In this document: positions 1-9,342 of the stretch, piece by piece
How positions within the stretch are numbered: position 1 is the first letter of the stretch
Layout: every line of letters begins with the position of its first letter
Assembly (NCBI RefSeq): GCF_017980685.1
Contig: NZ_JACXXO010000008.1
Span: forward strand, 124,001-188,000
Source of the DNA: Pseudomonas iridis
Lineage (GTDB): Bacteria > Pseudomonadota > Gammaproteobacteria > Pseudomonadales > Pseudomonadaceae
Direction: 5' to 3'
DNA: 64,000 nucleotides
The notes under the pieces: generated by a model
The model's input: the letters and a program-made list of their open reading frames with translations, nothing else
What the model was told of the DNA's origin: nothing
Databases searched by the model: none
Made by a program: the position numbers and the translations under genes

Positions 1-897
1 CTGCAGGTTTTCACCGACGCCCGGCAGATCGTGTACGACCGGGATGTCGAGGCTTTCCAGCAGTTTTGCCGGGCCTACGCCGGAACGCTGCAGAACCTGT
101 GGCGAGGCGATGGCGCCGGAGCACAGCAGGACTTCCTTGCGGGCTTTGGCTTCAACGCGCTCTTCAGCGTCGCCAACCAGATAACGCACGCCGATGGCAC
201 GCTTGCCTTCGAACAGGATCTTGTCGGTCAGCGCGTGGGTGACGATGGTCAGGGTCGAACGCTTTTTAGCGATATCGAGGTAACCACGGGCGGTGGAAGC
301 ACGACGGCCGTTCGGCGTTACTGTGCGGTCCATCGGGCCGAAGCCTTCCTGCTGATAACCGTTCAAGTCTTCGGTGCGCGGGTAACCGGCCTGCACGCCT
401 GCTTCAACCATCGCGTGGAACAGCGGGTTGTTGCCAGCCTTTGGCGTGGTCACGCTGACCGGGCCATCGCCACCGTGGTAATCGTTCGGGCCGATGTCAC
501 GGGTTTCCGCTTTGCGGAAATACGGCAGGCAGTTCAGGTAATCCCAATCTTCAAGGCCCGGCAGCTTGGCCCAGTTGTCGTAGTCCATCGCGTTACCGCG
601 GATGTAGCACATGCCGTTGATCAGCGAAGAGCCGCCAAGGCCTTTGCCGCGACCGCATTCCATCCGGCGACCGTCCATGTGTGGCTCTGGATCGGTTTCG
701 TAAGCCCAGTTGTAGCGACGACCTTGCAGCGGGAACGCCAGTGCGGCCGGCATTTGCGTACGGAAGTCGAGACGATAATCCGGGCCGCCTGCTTCGAGCA
801 GCAGCACGGTGACGCCTTCGTCTTCAGTCAGACGGGTCGCAAGTGTGTTACCTGCAGAGCCGGCCCCTATGATGATGTAGTCGTATTCTGTAGTCAT
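1..897 (-). CDS. betA: Choline dehydrogenase BetA (partial, C-terminus outside window)
   Basis: This GMC-family flavoenzyme oxidises choline to betaine aldehyde at the inner membrane. The visible 299 residues are the N-terminal part. They start [16 protein letters not shown], the FAD-binding Rossmann motif (GxGxxG). The GMC signature region follows around residues 75-95 ([15 protein letters not shown]). The family is about 560-567 residues, so roughly half is missing off the left edge. The start lies 127 bases downstream of betB, which is transcribed in the same direction, in the usual betIBA order. A good Shine-Dalgarno (GGAGAA on the minus strand) lies just before the ATG. Confidence 0.95.
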   Translation of the reverse strand, partial: MTTEYDYIIIGAGSAGNTLATRLTEDEGVTVLLLEAGGPDYRLDFRTQMPAALAFPLQGRRYNWAYETDPEPHMDGRRMECGRGKGLGGSSLINGMCYIRGNAMDYDNWAKLPGLEDWDYLNCLPYFRKAETRDIGPNDYHGGDGPVSVTTPKAGNNPLFHAMVEAGVQAGYPRTEDLNGYQQEGFGPMDRTVTPNGRRASTARGYLDIAKKRSTLTIVTHALTDKILFEGKRAIGVRYLVGDAEERVEAKARKEVLLCSGAIASPQVLQRSGVGPAKLLESLDIPVVHDLPGVGENLQ

Positions 898-910
898 AAA
901 TTCTCCTGGG

Positions 911-1024
911 GGAGCTACAAGCCACAAGCTTCAAGCTGCAAGAAAAAGCAGCGAGCTGTGGCTTCGAAATCGGGGGAGGACGGCAAGCCCAAACTGCTGC
1001 TTAGAGCTTGCCGCTTGTGGCTCC
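911..1024. repeat. Inverted repeat between betB and betA
   Basis: Imperfect inverted arms of about 25 bp (912-938 and 999-1023) read GAGCTACAAGCCACAAGC and, in reverse complement, GAGCCACAAGCGGCAAGC. This is a REP-like palindromic element of a type different from the GTGGGAGC family elsewhere in the window. It sits inside the betB-betA transcript and could give differential mRNA stability. That role is inference. Confidence 0.55.
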
Positions 1025-2497
1025 TCAGAACACTGAGGCGTAATCGCCCAGTTCGACTTGCACGGACTTGATGCGCGTGAAGTTATTGAGAGAGCTGATC
1101 CCGTTTTCACGGCCAACGCCCGACTGCTTGTAACCGCCAACCGGCATTTTTGCGTCGGACTCGCCCCAGGCGTTGATCCAGCAGATACCGGCTTCGAGCT
1201 GATGAATCACGCGGTGCGCGCGGTTCAGGTCTTTGGTGACGACACCGGCGGCCAGGCCGAAGTCAGTGTCGTTGGCACGGCGGATCACTTCTTCTTCGGT
1301 CTCGTAAGACAGGATCGCCATGACCGGGCCAAAGATTTCTTCACGAACGATGGTCATGTCGTCGGTGCAGTCGGTGAACACGGTCGGCGCCACGAACGCG
1401 CCTTTGGCGAATTCGCCGTCGGTCAGACGCTCGCCGCCGCACAGGACGCGGGCACCTTGTTCTTTACCCTTGGCGATGTAGCCCAGCACGCTTTCCATGT
1501 GCGCGAAGCTCACCAGCGGACCGAAGTTGGTGTTTTCGTCTTCCGGGTTGCCGATGCGGATGCGCGCAACGCGCTCAACGATCTTGGCTTCGAAATCAGC
1601 TTTCAGGTGGCTCGGCACGAACACGCGAGTACCGTTGGTGCAGACCTGACCCGAGCTGTAGAAGTTGGCCATCATTGCGGTGTCGGCGGCGCGATCGAGG
1701 TCGGCGTCGTCGAAGATGATCAGCGGCGACTTGCCGCCCAGTTCCATGGTCACGTCTTTCAGCGACGATGCCGAAGCGCTGGCCATGACTTTCTTGCCAG
1801 TGTCGGTGCCGCCGGTGAAGGAGATTTTCTCGATGCGCGGGTGTTCGGTCAGCCAGGTGCCGACTTCACGGCCGCTGCCGGTCAGGACGTTGAAAACGCC
1901 ATCCGGAACGCCGGCTGCGGTGTAGATTTCAGCCAGTTTCAGGGTGGTCAGCGAGGTGACTTCGCTTGGCTTGAAGATCATCGCGTTACCGGCGGCCAGC
2001 GCTGGAGCGGATTTCCACAGAGCGATCTGGATCGGGTAGTTCCACGCGCCGATACCGGCGACAACGCCCAGCGGCTCGCGACGGGTGTAAACGAATGCGG
2101 TGTCACGCAGCGGGATCTGCTCGCCTTCGATGGCGGGTACCAGGCCTGCGTAGTATTCCAGCACGTCGGCGCCGGTGACGATGTCGACGTACTTGGTTTC
2201 GGAGAAGGCTTTACCGGTGTCCAGGGTTTCCAGAGCAGCCAGTTCATCGTTGCGCTCGCGCAGGATGTCGACGGCACGACGCAGGATGCGCGAACGCTCC
2301 ATGGCGGTCATCGCGGCCCAGATTTTCTGGCCCTTTTCGGCGCTGACCACAGCGCGCTCGACGTCTTCTTTGGTCGCACGTTGTACTTGTGCGAGGACTT
2401 CACCGTTTGCCGGGTTGATGGCTTCGAAGGTGGCGTCGCTGGAGGCGTCGGAGTAAGCGCCATCGATGTAGAGTTTTTGCAGTTCGAAACGGGCCAT
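1025..2497 (-). CDS. betB: Betaine aldehyde dehydrogenase BetB
   Basis: NAD(P)+-dependent aldehyde dehydrogenase of 490 residues that converts betaine aldehyde to glycine betaine, the second step of choline oxidation. The sequence shows the ALDH signature with the catalytic glutamate (MELGGKSPL, about residue 252) and the nucleophilic cysteine ([13 protein letters not shown], about 286). The length is normal for the family. The start at 2497 ([13 protein letters not shown]) is preferred because it has the family N-terminus; a longer in-frame reading to 2548 adds an unconserved tail. The gene lies between betI and betA on the same strand and is expected to share the BetI-controlled transcript. 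Confidence 0.96.
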   Translation of the reverse strand: MARFELQKLYIDGAYSDASSDATFEAINPANGEVLAQVQRATKEDVERAVVSAEKGQKIWAAMTAMERSRILRRAVDILRERNDELAALETLDTGKAFSETKYVDIVTGADVLEYYAGLVPAIEGEQIPLRDTAFVYTRREPLGVVAGIGAWNYPIQIALWKSAPALAAGNAMIFKPSEVTSLTTLKLAEIYTAAGVPDGVFNVLTGSGREVGTWLTEHPRIEKISFTGGTDTGKKVMASASASSLKDVTMELGGKSPLIIFDDADLDRAADTAMMANFYSSGQVCTNGTRVFVPSHLKADFEAKIVERVARIRIGNPEDENTNFGPLVSFAHMESVLGYIAKGKEQGARVLCGGERLTDGEFAKGAFVAPTVFTDCTDDMTIVREEIFGPVMAILSYETEEEVIRRANDTDFGLAAGVVTKDLNRAHRVIHQLEAGICWINAWGESDAKMPVGGYKQSGVGRENGISSLNNFTRIKSVQVELGDYASVF

Positions 2498-2605
2498 AGT
2501 GTCCTCGCAAGTGCGTAAGTGGTTGGCGTTGGTCACCGGGTGAGCCATGTAGCTGTGGCATCACTGATCGGTGACAGTTCAGGGGCCGAGCTTTTTTCGA
2601 GTGCT

Positions 2606-3199
2606 CTAGCTCACCTGCTTGGCCAATTGGAAATCCATGTATTCGTAAGCGATCTGTTGCGCCTGCGCGGTGTCGAAAGCGTCTCCCGACAGCGCGCCGC
2701 GCAACCACAAGCCGTCAATGAGGGCTGCCAGACCACGGGCGGCGCTGCGCGCATCTTCGAGCGGCAACACACGGCGGAACTGGCAGCACAGGTTGGAATA
2801 CAAGCGGTGATCGTTGATCCGCTGCAACCTGTGCAAAGACGGCTGGTGCATGCTGGTGGCCCAAAAGGCCAGCCAGGTTTTCATTGCCGGGCCATTGACC
2901 TGGCTGGCGTCGAAGTTGCCTTCGATGATCACCTGCAGATGCGCCCGTGGGCTGTTATCTGCCAACGCCTGACGACGTGCGGTGACACTCTCGCTGAGGG
3001 CGGTCATCAGATACCGCATCGTGGCGGCAATCAGGCCATTCTTGTCCTGAAAATAGTGACTGATGATGCCATTCGAGACACCGGCCAAACGGGCGATCAG
3101 CGCAATGCTGGCGTCCCCCATTCCGACCTGATCGACCGCCTGCAAAGTAGCTTCGATCAGTTGTTGGCGGCGGATGGGTTGCATACCGACCTTGGGCAT
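2606..3199 (-). CDS. betI: TetR-family repressor BetI
   Basis: Choline-responsive repressor of the bet genes, 197 residues. The N-terminus [19 protein letters not shown] and the helix-turn-helix around residues 26-48 ([21 protein letters not shown]) are typical of BetI. The C-terminal ligand domain is present. An ATG at 3208 is also in frame, but AAGGAG directly abuts it. From 3199 the same Shine-Dalgarno has 9 bases of spacing, so 3199 is chosen. It lies first in a betIBA operon and faces betT across a gap that holds the operator-like palindrome. Autoregulation and relief by choline are known for the family. Confidence 0.96.
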   Translation of the reverse strand: MPKVGMQPIRRQQLIEATLQAVDQVGMGDASIALIARLAGVSNGIISHYFQDKNGLIAATMRYLMTALSESVTARRQALADNSPRAHLQVIIEGNFDASQVNGPAMKTWLAFWATSMHQPSLHRLQRINDHRLYSNLCCQFRRVLPLEDARSAARGLAALIDGLWLRGALSGDAFDTAQAQQIAYEYMDFQLAKQVS

Positions 3200-3628
3200 C
3201 TTGCACATCTCCTTAGGCCTTCCGACGGGCGAATAACGCTTATCGGATTGAGGGCCAGTCTATTTTGTTTTGATTGAACGTTCAATCAACAAAGAATAAG
3301 ATCTGCGACAAATCGTCGCTGCCTACAGCTTTTTCCTACGTGTAAGTGGCGATAAAACCGACATCCGAAAATGCTCGAAACCTGTATGGGGCATGGCGCG
3401 GTTCGCTATTCGAAGGACGTGTTGAAAGGGCAAGGCGCTCAGGGCCAGGTTTCGGATGAACGTCCGTACATCTTCGGCCACGCTAGCGATTCGCAGCGCC
3501 ATTTCGGCAGGTTCAGGCTTTTTTCGGGGTGTCTTTATATCACCCGCCGGTCGGCTGCCAACTAACCGATTGGTCGGGTTCCGTGTTGCCTTGTGTTCTT
3601 CTCTCGCACTGCCTGGAGCATTTGTGCC
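3200..3628. other. betI-betT divergent intergenic region
   Basis: No convincing gene is seen in this 429-bp gap. It holds the BetI-type palindrome near the betI side and a long leader in front of betT. A short reading frame starting near 3371 has no family resemblance and no good ribosome site, so it is not called. Confidence 0.6.
3270..3289. promoter_or_regulatory. BetI operator (perfect 20-bp palindrome)
   Basis: The 20-bp sequence TTGATTGAACGTTCAATCAA is a perfect inverted repeat, 71 bases upstream of the betI start, between betI and the divergent betT. It resembles the dyad bound by E. coli BetI, which contains ATTGAACGT. Assignment as the BetI operator rests on position and symmetry. 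Confidence 0.85.
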
Positions 3629-5626
3629 ATGAGTTCTGCCTCGCTAATAAAGACCCCGCCCGAGAAGGTGACGGTCAACGGTTGGGTGTTTTACACCTCT
3701 ACCGCGCTGATTCTGTTGTTGACCGCCATTCTGATTATCGCCCCGCAAGAGGCCGGCAGGATGTTGGGTGTGGCTCAGGCCTGGTTGTCGCGCAGCTTCG
3801 GCTGGTACTACATGGTGGTGATCGCCGCTTACCTGGTGTTTGTGGTAGGCCTGGCGTTTTCTTCCTACGGCAAACTCAAACTGGGCAGCAAGGACGACAC
3901 CCCTGATTTCAGTTACGGCGCCTGGGCGGGGATGCTGTTCTCGTCGGGTATCGGTATTTCGTTGTTGTACTTCGGCGCCTCCGAACCGCTGGATCACTAC
4001 TTCAATCCGCCTGAAGGCACTGCCGGCTCCAACATGGCGGCGCGTCAGGCTGTACAGCTGACTTTCCTGCACTGGGGCCTGCACGGCTGGGCGATCTATG
4101 CACTGGTCGGTCTGGCCGTTGCGTACTTTGCTTACCGTCATAACCAGCCGCTGGCACTGCGTTCGGCGCTGTATCCGCTGGTAGGCGAGCGTTGGGTCAA
4201 AGGCGCGGCCGGTCACGCGGTGGACGGCTTCGGCATGTTCGTGACCCTTTTGGGTCTGGTGACCAACCTGGGCATTGGTTCGCTGCAAGTGTCGTCGGGC
4301 CTTGAAAACCTGTTCGGCATGGATCACAGCAACACCAACCTGCTGATCGTGATCATTGTGATGAGCACCGTGGCGACCATTGCGGCTGTGTCGGGCGTGG
4401 AAAACGGCATCCGTCGTCTGTCCAACCTGAACATCGTGCTGTTCAGCGGTCTGCTGATTTTCGTGCTGCTGTTCGGCCCGACCTTGCACTTGCTCAATGG
4501 CTTCGTGCAGAACATCGGCGACTACCTCAACGGCATCGTGCTGAAAACCTTCGACCTCTACGTGTATGAGGGCAGCGCCGAGAAAACCGAACGCTGGATG
4601 GGCCTGTGGACGCTGTTCTACTGGGCGTGGTGGATTTCCTGGGCCCCATTCGTCGGCATGTTCATCGCGCGGATTTCCCGTGGTCGGACCGTGCGTGAAC
4701 TGGTCGCCGGTGTGCTGCTGATTCCGCTGGGCTTCACGCTGGCCTGGTTGTCGATTTTCGGCAACTCGGCACTGGATCTGGTGATGAACCATGGGGCGGT
4801 GGAACTCGGCAAGACGGCGCTGGAACAGCCGTCGATGGCGATCTATCAGCTGCTTGAGCATTACCCGGCGTCGAAGATTGTCATTGGTGTGTCGATCTTC
4901 GTGGGCTTCGTACTGTTCCTGACCCCGGCCGATTCCGGTGCGGTGATGATGGCCAACCTTTCGTGCAAGGGCGGCAACGTCGACGAAGATGCGCCGCACT
5001 GGCTGCGGATTTTCTGGTCGGCAGTTATCACGCTGGTGACCATCGGTTTGCTGTTTGCCGGTAACTTCGAAGCCATGCAAACCATGGTGGTGCTGGCCGG
5101 TCTGCCGTTCTCGGTGGTGCTGGTGTTCTTCATGTTCGGCCTGCACAAGGCGATGCGTCAGGACGTGCAGATCGAACAGGAGCAAGCGCAACTGGCCGAG
5201 CGTGGTCGTCGTGGTTTCAGCGAGCGTCTGACGCAACTGGATCTGCAGCCGAGCCAATCGGTGGTTCAGCGTTTCATGGACAAGCAAGTCAGCCCGGCGC
5301 TGGAAGATGCGGCCGCGCAAATGCGTGCGCAGGGTCTGGAAGTACAGACGCTGCTGGGTAAATCCAAGCGTTGCATGGGCGTGCGCATCGAAATGGAAGA
5401 GGGTAACCCTTTCGTTTATGAAGTGAGCCTGGAGGGCTACCTCGCGACGCCGACTGAATCTGCGGACTCGGAAGAGGCGCGCCAGCGCTACTACCGCGCC
5501 GAGGTGTACCTGCACAACGGCAGCCAGGATTACGACCTGATGGGCTTCACGCAGGATCAGATCATGCGGGATGTGCTTGATCAGTTTGAAAGCCATCGGC
5601 AGCTCCTTGGCCGGGTGTACAGCTAA
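3629..5626 (+). CDS. betT: Choline transporter BetT (BCCT family)
   Basis: Secondary transporter that takes up choline, 665 residues. About twelve hydrophobic segments run through residues 18-510. The BCCT signature is in the centre (tryptophan-rich WAWWISWAPFVGMF followed by IARISRGRTVREL, about residues 338-365). A cytoplasmic C-terminal tail of about 140 residues follows; in osmosensing BetT relatives such tails regulate activity. The start MSSASLIKTPPEK is chosen because GGAG lies 10 bases upstream; an in-frame ATG 12 codons earlier lacks a comparable site. It is divergent from betI across the shared operator and is followed by a repeat element and a strong terminator. Confidence 0.95.
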   Translation: MSSASLIKTPPEKVTVNGWVFYTSTALILLLTAILIIAPQEAGRMLGVAQAWLSRSFGWYYMVVIAAYLVFVVGLAFSSYGKLKLGSKDDTPDFSYGAWAGMLFSSGIGISLLYFGASEPLDHYFNPPEGTAGSNMAARQAVQLTFLHWGLHGWAIYALVGLAVAYFAYRHNQPLALRSALYPLVGERWVKGAAGHAVDGFGMFVTLLGLVTNLGIGSLQVSSGLENLFGMDHSNTNLLIVIIVMSTVATIAAVSGVENGIRRLSNLNIVLFSGLLIFVLLFGPTLHLLNGFVQNIGDYLNGIVLKTFDLYVYEGSAEKTERWMGLWTLFYWAWWISWAPFVGMFIARISRGRTVRELVAGVLLIPLGFTLAWLSIFGNSALDLVMNHGAVELGKTALEQPSMAIYQLLEHYPASKIVIGVSIFVGFVLFLTPADSGAVMMANLSCKGGNVDEDAPHWLRIFWSAVITLVTIGLLFAGNFEAMQTMVVLAGLPFSVVLVFFMFGLHKAMRQDVQIEQEQAQLAERGRRGFSERLTQLDLQPSQSVVQRFMDKQVSPALEDAAAQMRAQGLEVQTLLGKSKRCMGVRIEMEEGNPFVYEVSLEGYLATPTESADSEEARQRYYRAEVYLHNGSQDYDLMGFTQDQIMRDVLDQFESHRQLLGRVYS

Positions 5627-5630
5627 AGTC

Positions 5631-5819
5631 AAAAGCCCCCTCACCCCAACCCTCTCCCGGAGGGAGAGGGGGCTGACCGAGTTGTGCGGCGTTGTACATC
5701 GACTTGAAAGATCGAGTCGATTATGGATTCGGTGAAGCAGAATCAAGTCGGCGTACCGCTGCAGCATCCCCCAATCAGTCCCCTCTCCCTCCGGGAGAGG
5801 GCTAGGGTGAGGGGCTTTT
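5631..5819. repeat. Intergenic inverted-end element, copy A
   Basis: A unit of about 189 bp with long inverted ends (AAAAGCCCCCTCACCCC at the left, its near complement at the right). Each end carries an inner CCCTCTCC-GGAG-GGAGAGGG hairpin. The roughly 110-bp core includes GACTTGAAAGATCGAGTCGA. The core and ends match copy D (57410-57592, opposite orientation), and the ends match copies B and C. Confidence 0.8.
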
Positions 5820-5831
5820 TCCAGACCCAAT

Positions 5832-5865
5832 AAAAAAGGGATCGCTCACTGCGATCCCTTTTTTT
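5832..5865. terminator. Bidirectional terminator between betT and cbcV
   Basis: The stem GGGATCGC / GCGATCCC with a 5-base loop is flanked by A6 on the left and T7 on the right, so it can end transcripts from both converging genes. Confidence 0.92.
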
Positions 5866-5873
5866 ATCCCGCC

Positions 5874-7052
5874 TTAACCGAGATTCTTGCCCAGCAACGC
5901 GTGATACAGCTCGCTGTCGCCCAAGATCCCCACCACATGATTGTTATCGTGCAGCACCAGTTTGTTTCCGGTCTGGTAACGAATCTGCAACGCATCGCGC
6001 ATGCCGATATTGGAGTCGACCAGCGTCGGCCGGCGCTCCAGTCCTTCCACCGCTTGCCCCGGTGCCCAATTCTGCAAGTCGAGGGCCGCGCCGTTCTGCC
6101 GCGCGCCTTTGATGGTGTTGCCTTCGGCCAGGTCCAGCCACGAGTCGCCGCCCGGATCGAGACACACCGAGCCGTTGATGCGTTTGCACTGGTCCAGCGT
6201 GCGCATCAGGCTGCGACCGCACAGCACGTTGAGCGGATTGGTGTGCGCGACGAAGGTGCGCACATAGTCGTCCGCCGGGTTCAGCACAATCTCTTCCGGC
6301 ACGCTGTATTGAATGATCCGGCCGTCCTTCATGATCGCGATGCGGCTACCCAGTTTGAGCGCCTCATCAAGGTCGTGGCTCACGAACACAATGGTCTTGT
6401 TGAGCTTGCGCTGCAGCTCCAGCAGTTCATCCTGCAAACCCTGGCGGATCAACGGGTCGAGTGCCGAAAACGGTTCGTCCATCAGCAGAATATCGGCATC
6501 CATGGCCAGCGCCCGGGCAAGGCCCACACGTTGCTGCATGCCGCCGGAGAGTTCGTCAGGCTTCTTGTTACGCCATTGGGTCAGGCCCACCAGTTCGAGT
6601 TTTTCATCGACCAGTTTCTTGCGTTCCTTCTCCGGACGACCCTGCATTTCCAGACCGAAACTGATGTTCTCGCGCACCGTCAGCCAAGGCATCAAGGCGA
6701 ATTTCTGGAACACCATGGCGATGCGTTTGGTGCGCATCATTTTCAGTTCGGCGGGCGTGCAGGAGGCGATGTCGATCTGGCGGTTTTCATGCTCGACGAA
6801 CAACTTGCCGCGGCTCACGGTGTTGAGGCCGTTGATGCAGCGCAGCAGGCTCGACTTACCGGAGCCCGAGAGGCCCATCAGCACGCAGATTTCGCCTTTG
6901 TTGATGTCCAGCGTGGCTTTTTCCACACCAACGATTTGCCCGGTCTTTTTCAGGATCTCGTTGCGGGTCATGCCCTGATCCAGCAGCTTGAGCGCCTCGC
7001 GCGGATCCTTGGTGAAGATTACGTCGACGTCTTCGAAGCGAATTATGCTCAT
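5874..7052 (-). CDS. cbcV: Choline ABC transporter ATP-binding protein CbcV
   Basis: ATPase of a quaternary-ammonium (ProV/OpuA-type) importer, 392 residues. It shows Walker A (GLSGSGKSSLL, about residue 60), the ABC signature (LSGGMQQRVGLARAL, about 165-180) and Walker B (ILLMDEPFSALD). The roughly 120-residue C-terminal extension corresponds to the CBS-like regulatory region of ProV-type ATPases. The start codon overlaps the cbcW stop (ATGA), showing translational coupling. In P. aeruginosa this core transporter works with several binding proteins: CbcX for choline, BetX for betaine and CaiX for carnitine. Confidence 0.94.
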   Translation of the reverse strand: MSIIRFEDVDVIFTKDPREALKLLDQGMTRNEILKKTGQIVGVEKATLDINKGEICVLMGLSGSGKSSLLRCINGLNTVSRGKLFVEHENRQIDIASCTPAELKMMRTKRIAMVFQKFALMPWLTVRENISFGLEMQGRPEKERKKLVDEKLELVGLTQWRNKKPDELSGGMQQRVGLARALAMDADILLMDEPFSALDPLIRQGLQDELLELQRKLNKTIVFVSHDLDEALKLGSRIAIMKDGRIIQYSVPEEIVLNPADDYVRTFVAHTNPLNVLCGRSLMRTLDQCKRINGSVCLDPGGDSWLDLAEGNTIKGARQNGAALDLQNWAPGQAVEGLERRPTLVDSNIGMRDALQIRYQTGNKLVLHDNNHVVGILGDSELYHALLGKNLG

Positions 7053-7894
7053 GCGTCACCCCCTACTTTGGCGTCGGGTTGTTTGCAGATACGGTCGAGC
7101 ATGATCGCCAGCAGTACGATCGCCAGGCCTGCTTCGAAGCCCAGGGCGATATCAGCAGTGTTCAGTGCGTTGACCACCGGTTTGCCGAGTCCGTCGGCGC
7201 CCACCAGTGCCGCGATCACCACCATCGACAACGACAGCATGATGCATTGAGTGATGCCGGCAGCGATGCTCGGCATGGCGTGAGGCAGTTCGATCCGTGA
7301 GAGCAATTGGCGACGCGAGCAGCCGAAGGCCTTGCCGGCGTCCATCAGTTCTTGCGGGACATCGCGGATGCCCAGGTAGGTCAGGCGGATGGGCGCCGCG
7401 ATGGCGAACACCACCGTGGAGATCAGGCCCGGCACCACACCCAGCCCGAAGAGGGTCAGGGTAGGAATGAGGTAAACGAAGGTCGGTACGGTCTGCATCA
7501 GATCGAGTACCGGGCGCATCACCGTGTAGAACATCGGCTTGTGCGCGGCGATGATGCCCAGCGGCACACCGATCAGCACGCAGACAAAGGTGGCGAACAA
7601 CACCTGGGCGAGGGTTTCCATGGTTTCCTGCCAGTACCCCAGATTGAGGATCAGCAGAAACGAAGCGACTACAAAAGCGGTGAGCCCCCATTTGCGCTGG
7701 ATCAGATGCGCAATCAGGGCGATGAGGCCGATCAAGACCAGCGGGTTGAACCAGGTCAGCGCGAACGTCACGCCGTGGATCATCGTTTCCAGCGTCACGG
7801 CAATTGCGTCGAACGTGTTGGCGCCGTGTTGCGTCAACCATTCAACGAATGCCGCGATGTACTGGCCTAAAGGTAGTTTCTGATCAATCAGCAT
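7049..7894 (-). CDS. cbcW: Choline ABC transporter permease CbcW
   Basis: Membrane permease of the choline/betaine/carnitine importer, 281 residues from the chosen start MLIDQKLPLGQYIA. Several hydrophobic segments are visible. The binding-protein-dependent transport signature region (EAA-like loop: MDAGKAFGCSRRQLLSRIELPHA split over about residues 170-195) would contact CbcV. An in-frame ATG at 7912 would add six residues; neither start has a strong Shine-Dalgarno, so the start is uncertain. The gene sits between cbcX and cbcV on one strand. Confidence 0.92.
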   Translation of the reverse strand: MLIDQKLPLGQYIAAFVEWLTQHGANTFDAIAVTLETMIHGVTFALTWFNPLVLIGLIALIAHLIQRKWGLTAFVVASFLLILNLGYWQETMETLAQVLFATFVCVLIGVPLGIIAAHKPMFYTVMRPVLDLMQTVPTFVYLIPTLTLFGLGVVPGLISTVVFAIAAPIRLTYLGIRDVPQELMDAGKAFGCSRRQLLSRIELPHAMPSIAAGITQCIMLSLSMVVIAALVGADGLGKPVVNALNTADIALGFEAGLAIVLLAIMLDRICKQPDAKVGGDA

Positions 7895-7960
7895 GGTAGT
7901 GAACGTCCGCATGCAAGGAAATAAACAGCCCGGGCAGGCGAGCCTGCCCGGCATAAGCGA

Positions 7961-8908
7961 TTACTGGGCTAACTTGGCTTTCACGGCCTCCAGGCCAGGC
8001 TTACCGTCAATGGTGGTCACGCCAGCGAGCCAGGTATCGAGCACCTGTGGATTCTTTTTCAGCCAGGCCTTGGCGGCCGCGTCAGGCTTCATCTTGTCGT
8101 CGAGGATATTGCCCATCAATTCGCTTTCCATGTCGACGGTGAACTCCAGATTCTTCAGCAACTGACCGACGTTGCTGCATTCCGTGGAGTAACCCTTGCG
8201 GGTGTTGGTCGCTACGGTGGCCGCACCGAAATCGGGGCCGAAGAACTCGTCGCCGCCGGTCAGGTATTGAATCTTGAAGCGCTTGTTCATCGGGTGCGGC
8301 GCCCAGCCGAGGAACACCACCTCGGTGCCACGGCGCGACGCCCGGTCAACCTGCGAGAGCATGCCCGCTTCAGACGATTCGACGATTTTGAACCCGGCGG
8401 TTTTCAGGCCGAAGGCGTCCTTGTCGATCATGCTCTGGATCAGACGGTTGCCGTCGTTGCCAGGCTCGATGCCGTAAATCTTGCCGTCGAGTTCTTTTTT
8501 GAATTTGGCGATGTCGGCGAAGTCATGCAGACCTTTGTCATACAGGGCTTGCGGCACGGCGAGGGTGTATTTGGCGCCGGTGAGGTTGGTGCGCACGGTT
8601 TCCACGGTGCCGGCGTCGCGGTAGGCCTTGATGTCGTTTTCCATGGTCGGCATCCAGTTGCCGAGGAACACGTCCATGTTCTTGCCGTCGGCCAGCGACT
8701 TGTAGGTCACGGGCACGGAGATCATGGTGGTTTTGGTCTTGTAACCGAGGGCGTTGAGGACGACGGAGGTGGTAGCAGTGGTGGCGGTGATGTCGGTCCA
8801 GCCAACATCGGAGAAATTTACGGTACTGCACTGTGCCGGTTCTGCAGCTTGCGCCAGTAACGGCAGACTCAGCATCGCGGCCAACAACAACGACGGGGAA
8901 CCTTTCAT
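7961..8908 (-). CDS. cbcX: Choline-binding periplasmic protein CbcX
   Basis: Substrate-binding protein of the OpuAC/ProX-like family, 315 residues. A typical signal peptide ends near AQA-A (MKGSPSLLLAAMLSLPLLAQA). The mature part begins with AEPAQCSTVNFSDVGWTD, as in ChoX-like choline receptors. The motif WAPHPMNKRFKI (about residue 215) is shared with CaiX in this window. The start has AAGGAG eight bases upstream on its strand. It is the first gene of the cbcXWV transcript, and its promoter region holds a 21-bp-spaced direct repeat of the AraC-activator type. Confidence 0.93.
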   Translation of the reverse strand: MKGSPSLLLAAMLSLPLLAQAAEPAQCSTVNFSDVGWTDITATTATTSVVLNALGYKTKTTMISVPVTYKSLADGKNMDVFLGNWMPTMENDIKAYRDAGTVETVRTNLTGAKYTLAVPQALYDKGLHDFADIAKFKKELDGKIYGIEPGNDGNRLIQSMIDKDAFGLKTAGFKIVESSEAGMLSQVDRASRRGTEVVFLGWAPHPMNKRFKIQYLTGGDEFFGPDFGAATVATNTRKGYSTECSNVGQLLKNLEFTVDMESELMGNILDDKMKPDAAAKAWLKKNPQVLDTWLAGVTTIDGKPGLEAVKAKLAQ

Positions 8909-9342
8909 GGATGGACTCCTTGGTGTTTTTTTTGGCAGTGTTCCGACTGGACCACCGCACTTATGGGTTGCGGTTGGGTGGCGTTCTGGAGACAGCTCTA
9001 CCACGTCGCCTTGCAATCGAGTCATAACGATCATGTACCAGTGAAAATCTGACGCCTACAGGGGGGGTCGTATCCAGTACAGGGATGGTCGCATCCAGTG
9101 TCAGTGACGTCGTTTACAGCTTTTTTCTGCCCTGTCTGGCCATCTGAACTGCATAAAAACGGCGCAAACAGGCGTGAAAACCGCTACGGCGTTAGTGAGC
9201 ATGAGTGCGTCGGTGCCAGACGCCGTACGAGCTATCAAAAGCCTGATGATGCGGGCATTCCGGCGGATCGCAGCTTGAGCGTAGCAGCTCCGCCAGCGGG
9301 CGCTTCATGCCCCGGATCAGCATCCTCAGGAGCTCTGCAGCA
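8909..9342. other. cbcX-sdaB divergent intergenic region
   Basis: No gene is supported in this 434-bp gap. It carries the paired direct repeat at 9066-9099 that probably binds the AraC-type activator GbdR. Short frames here look like chance readings. Confidence 0.55.
9066..9099. promoter_or_regulatory. Tandem half-sites, probable GbdR binding site of cbcXWV
   Basis: A 13-bp direct repeat, GGTCGTATCCAGT at 9066 and GGTCGCATCCAGT at 9087, has a 21-bp start-to-start offset (two helical turns) and one mismatch. It lies about 160-190 bases upstream of the cbcX start. Two-turn spaced direct half-sites are typical of AraC-family activators. Identity of the bound protein is inferred from the regulon. 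Confidence 0.65.

Noticed and set aside
1058..2518. Long open frame on the plus strand opposite betB
   Set aside because: It lies entirely antisense to a clear aldehyde dehydrogenase gene. High-GC codon use creates such shadows; the product resembles no family.
3644..5830. Open frame of about 730 codons antisense to betT
   Set aside because: It starts inside the repeat element and runs through the BetT complement. The product is a low-complexity His/Arg/Gln sequence.
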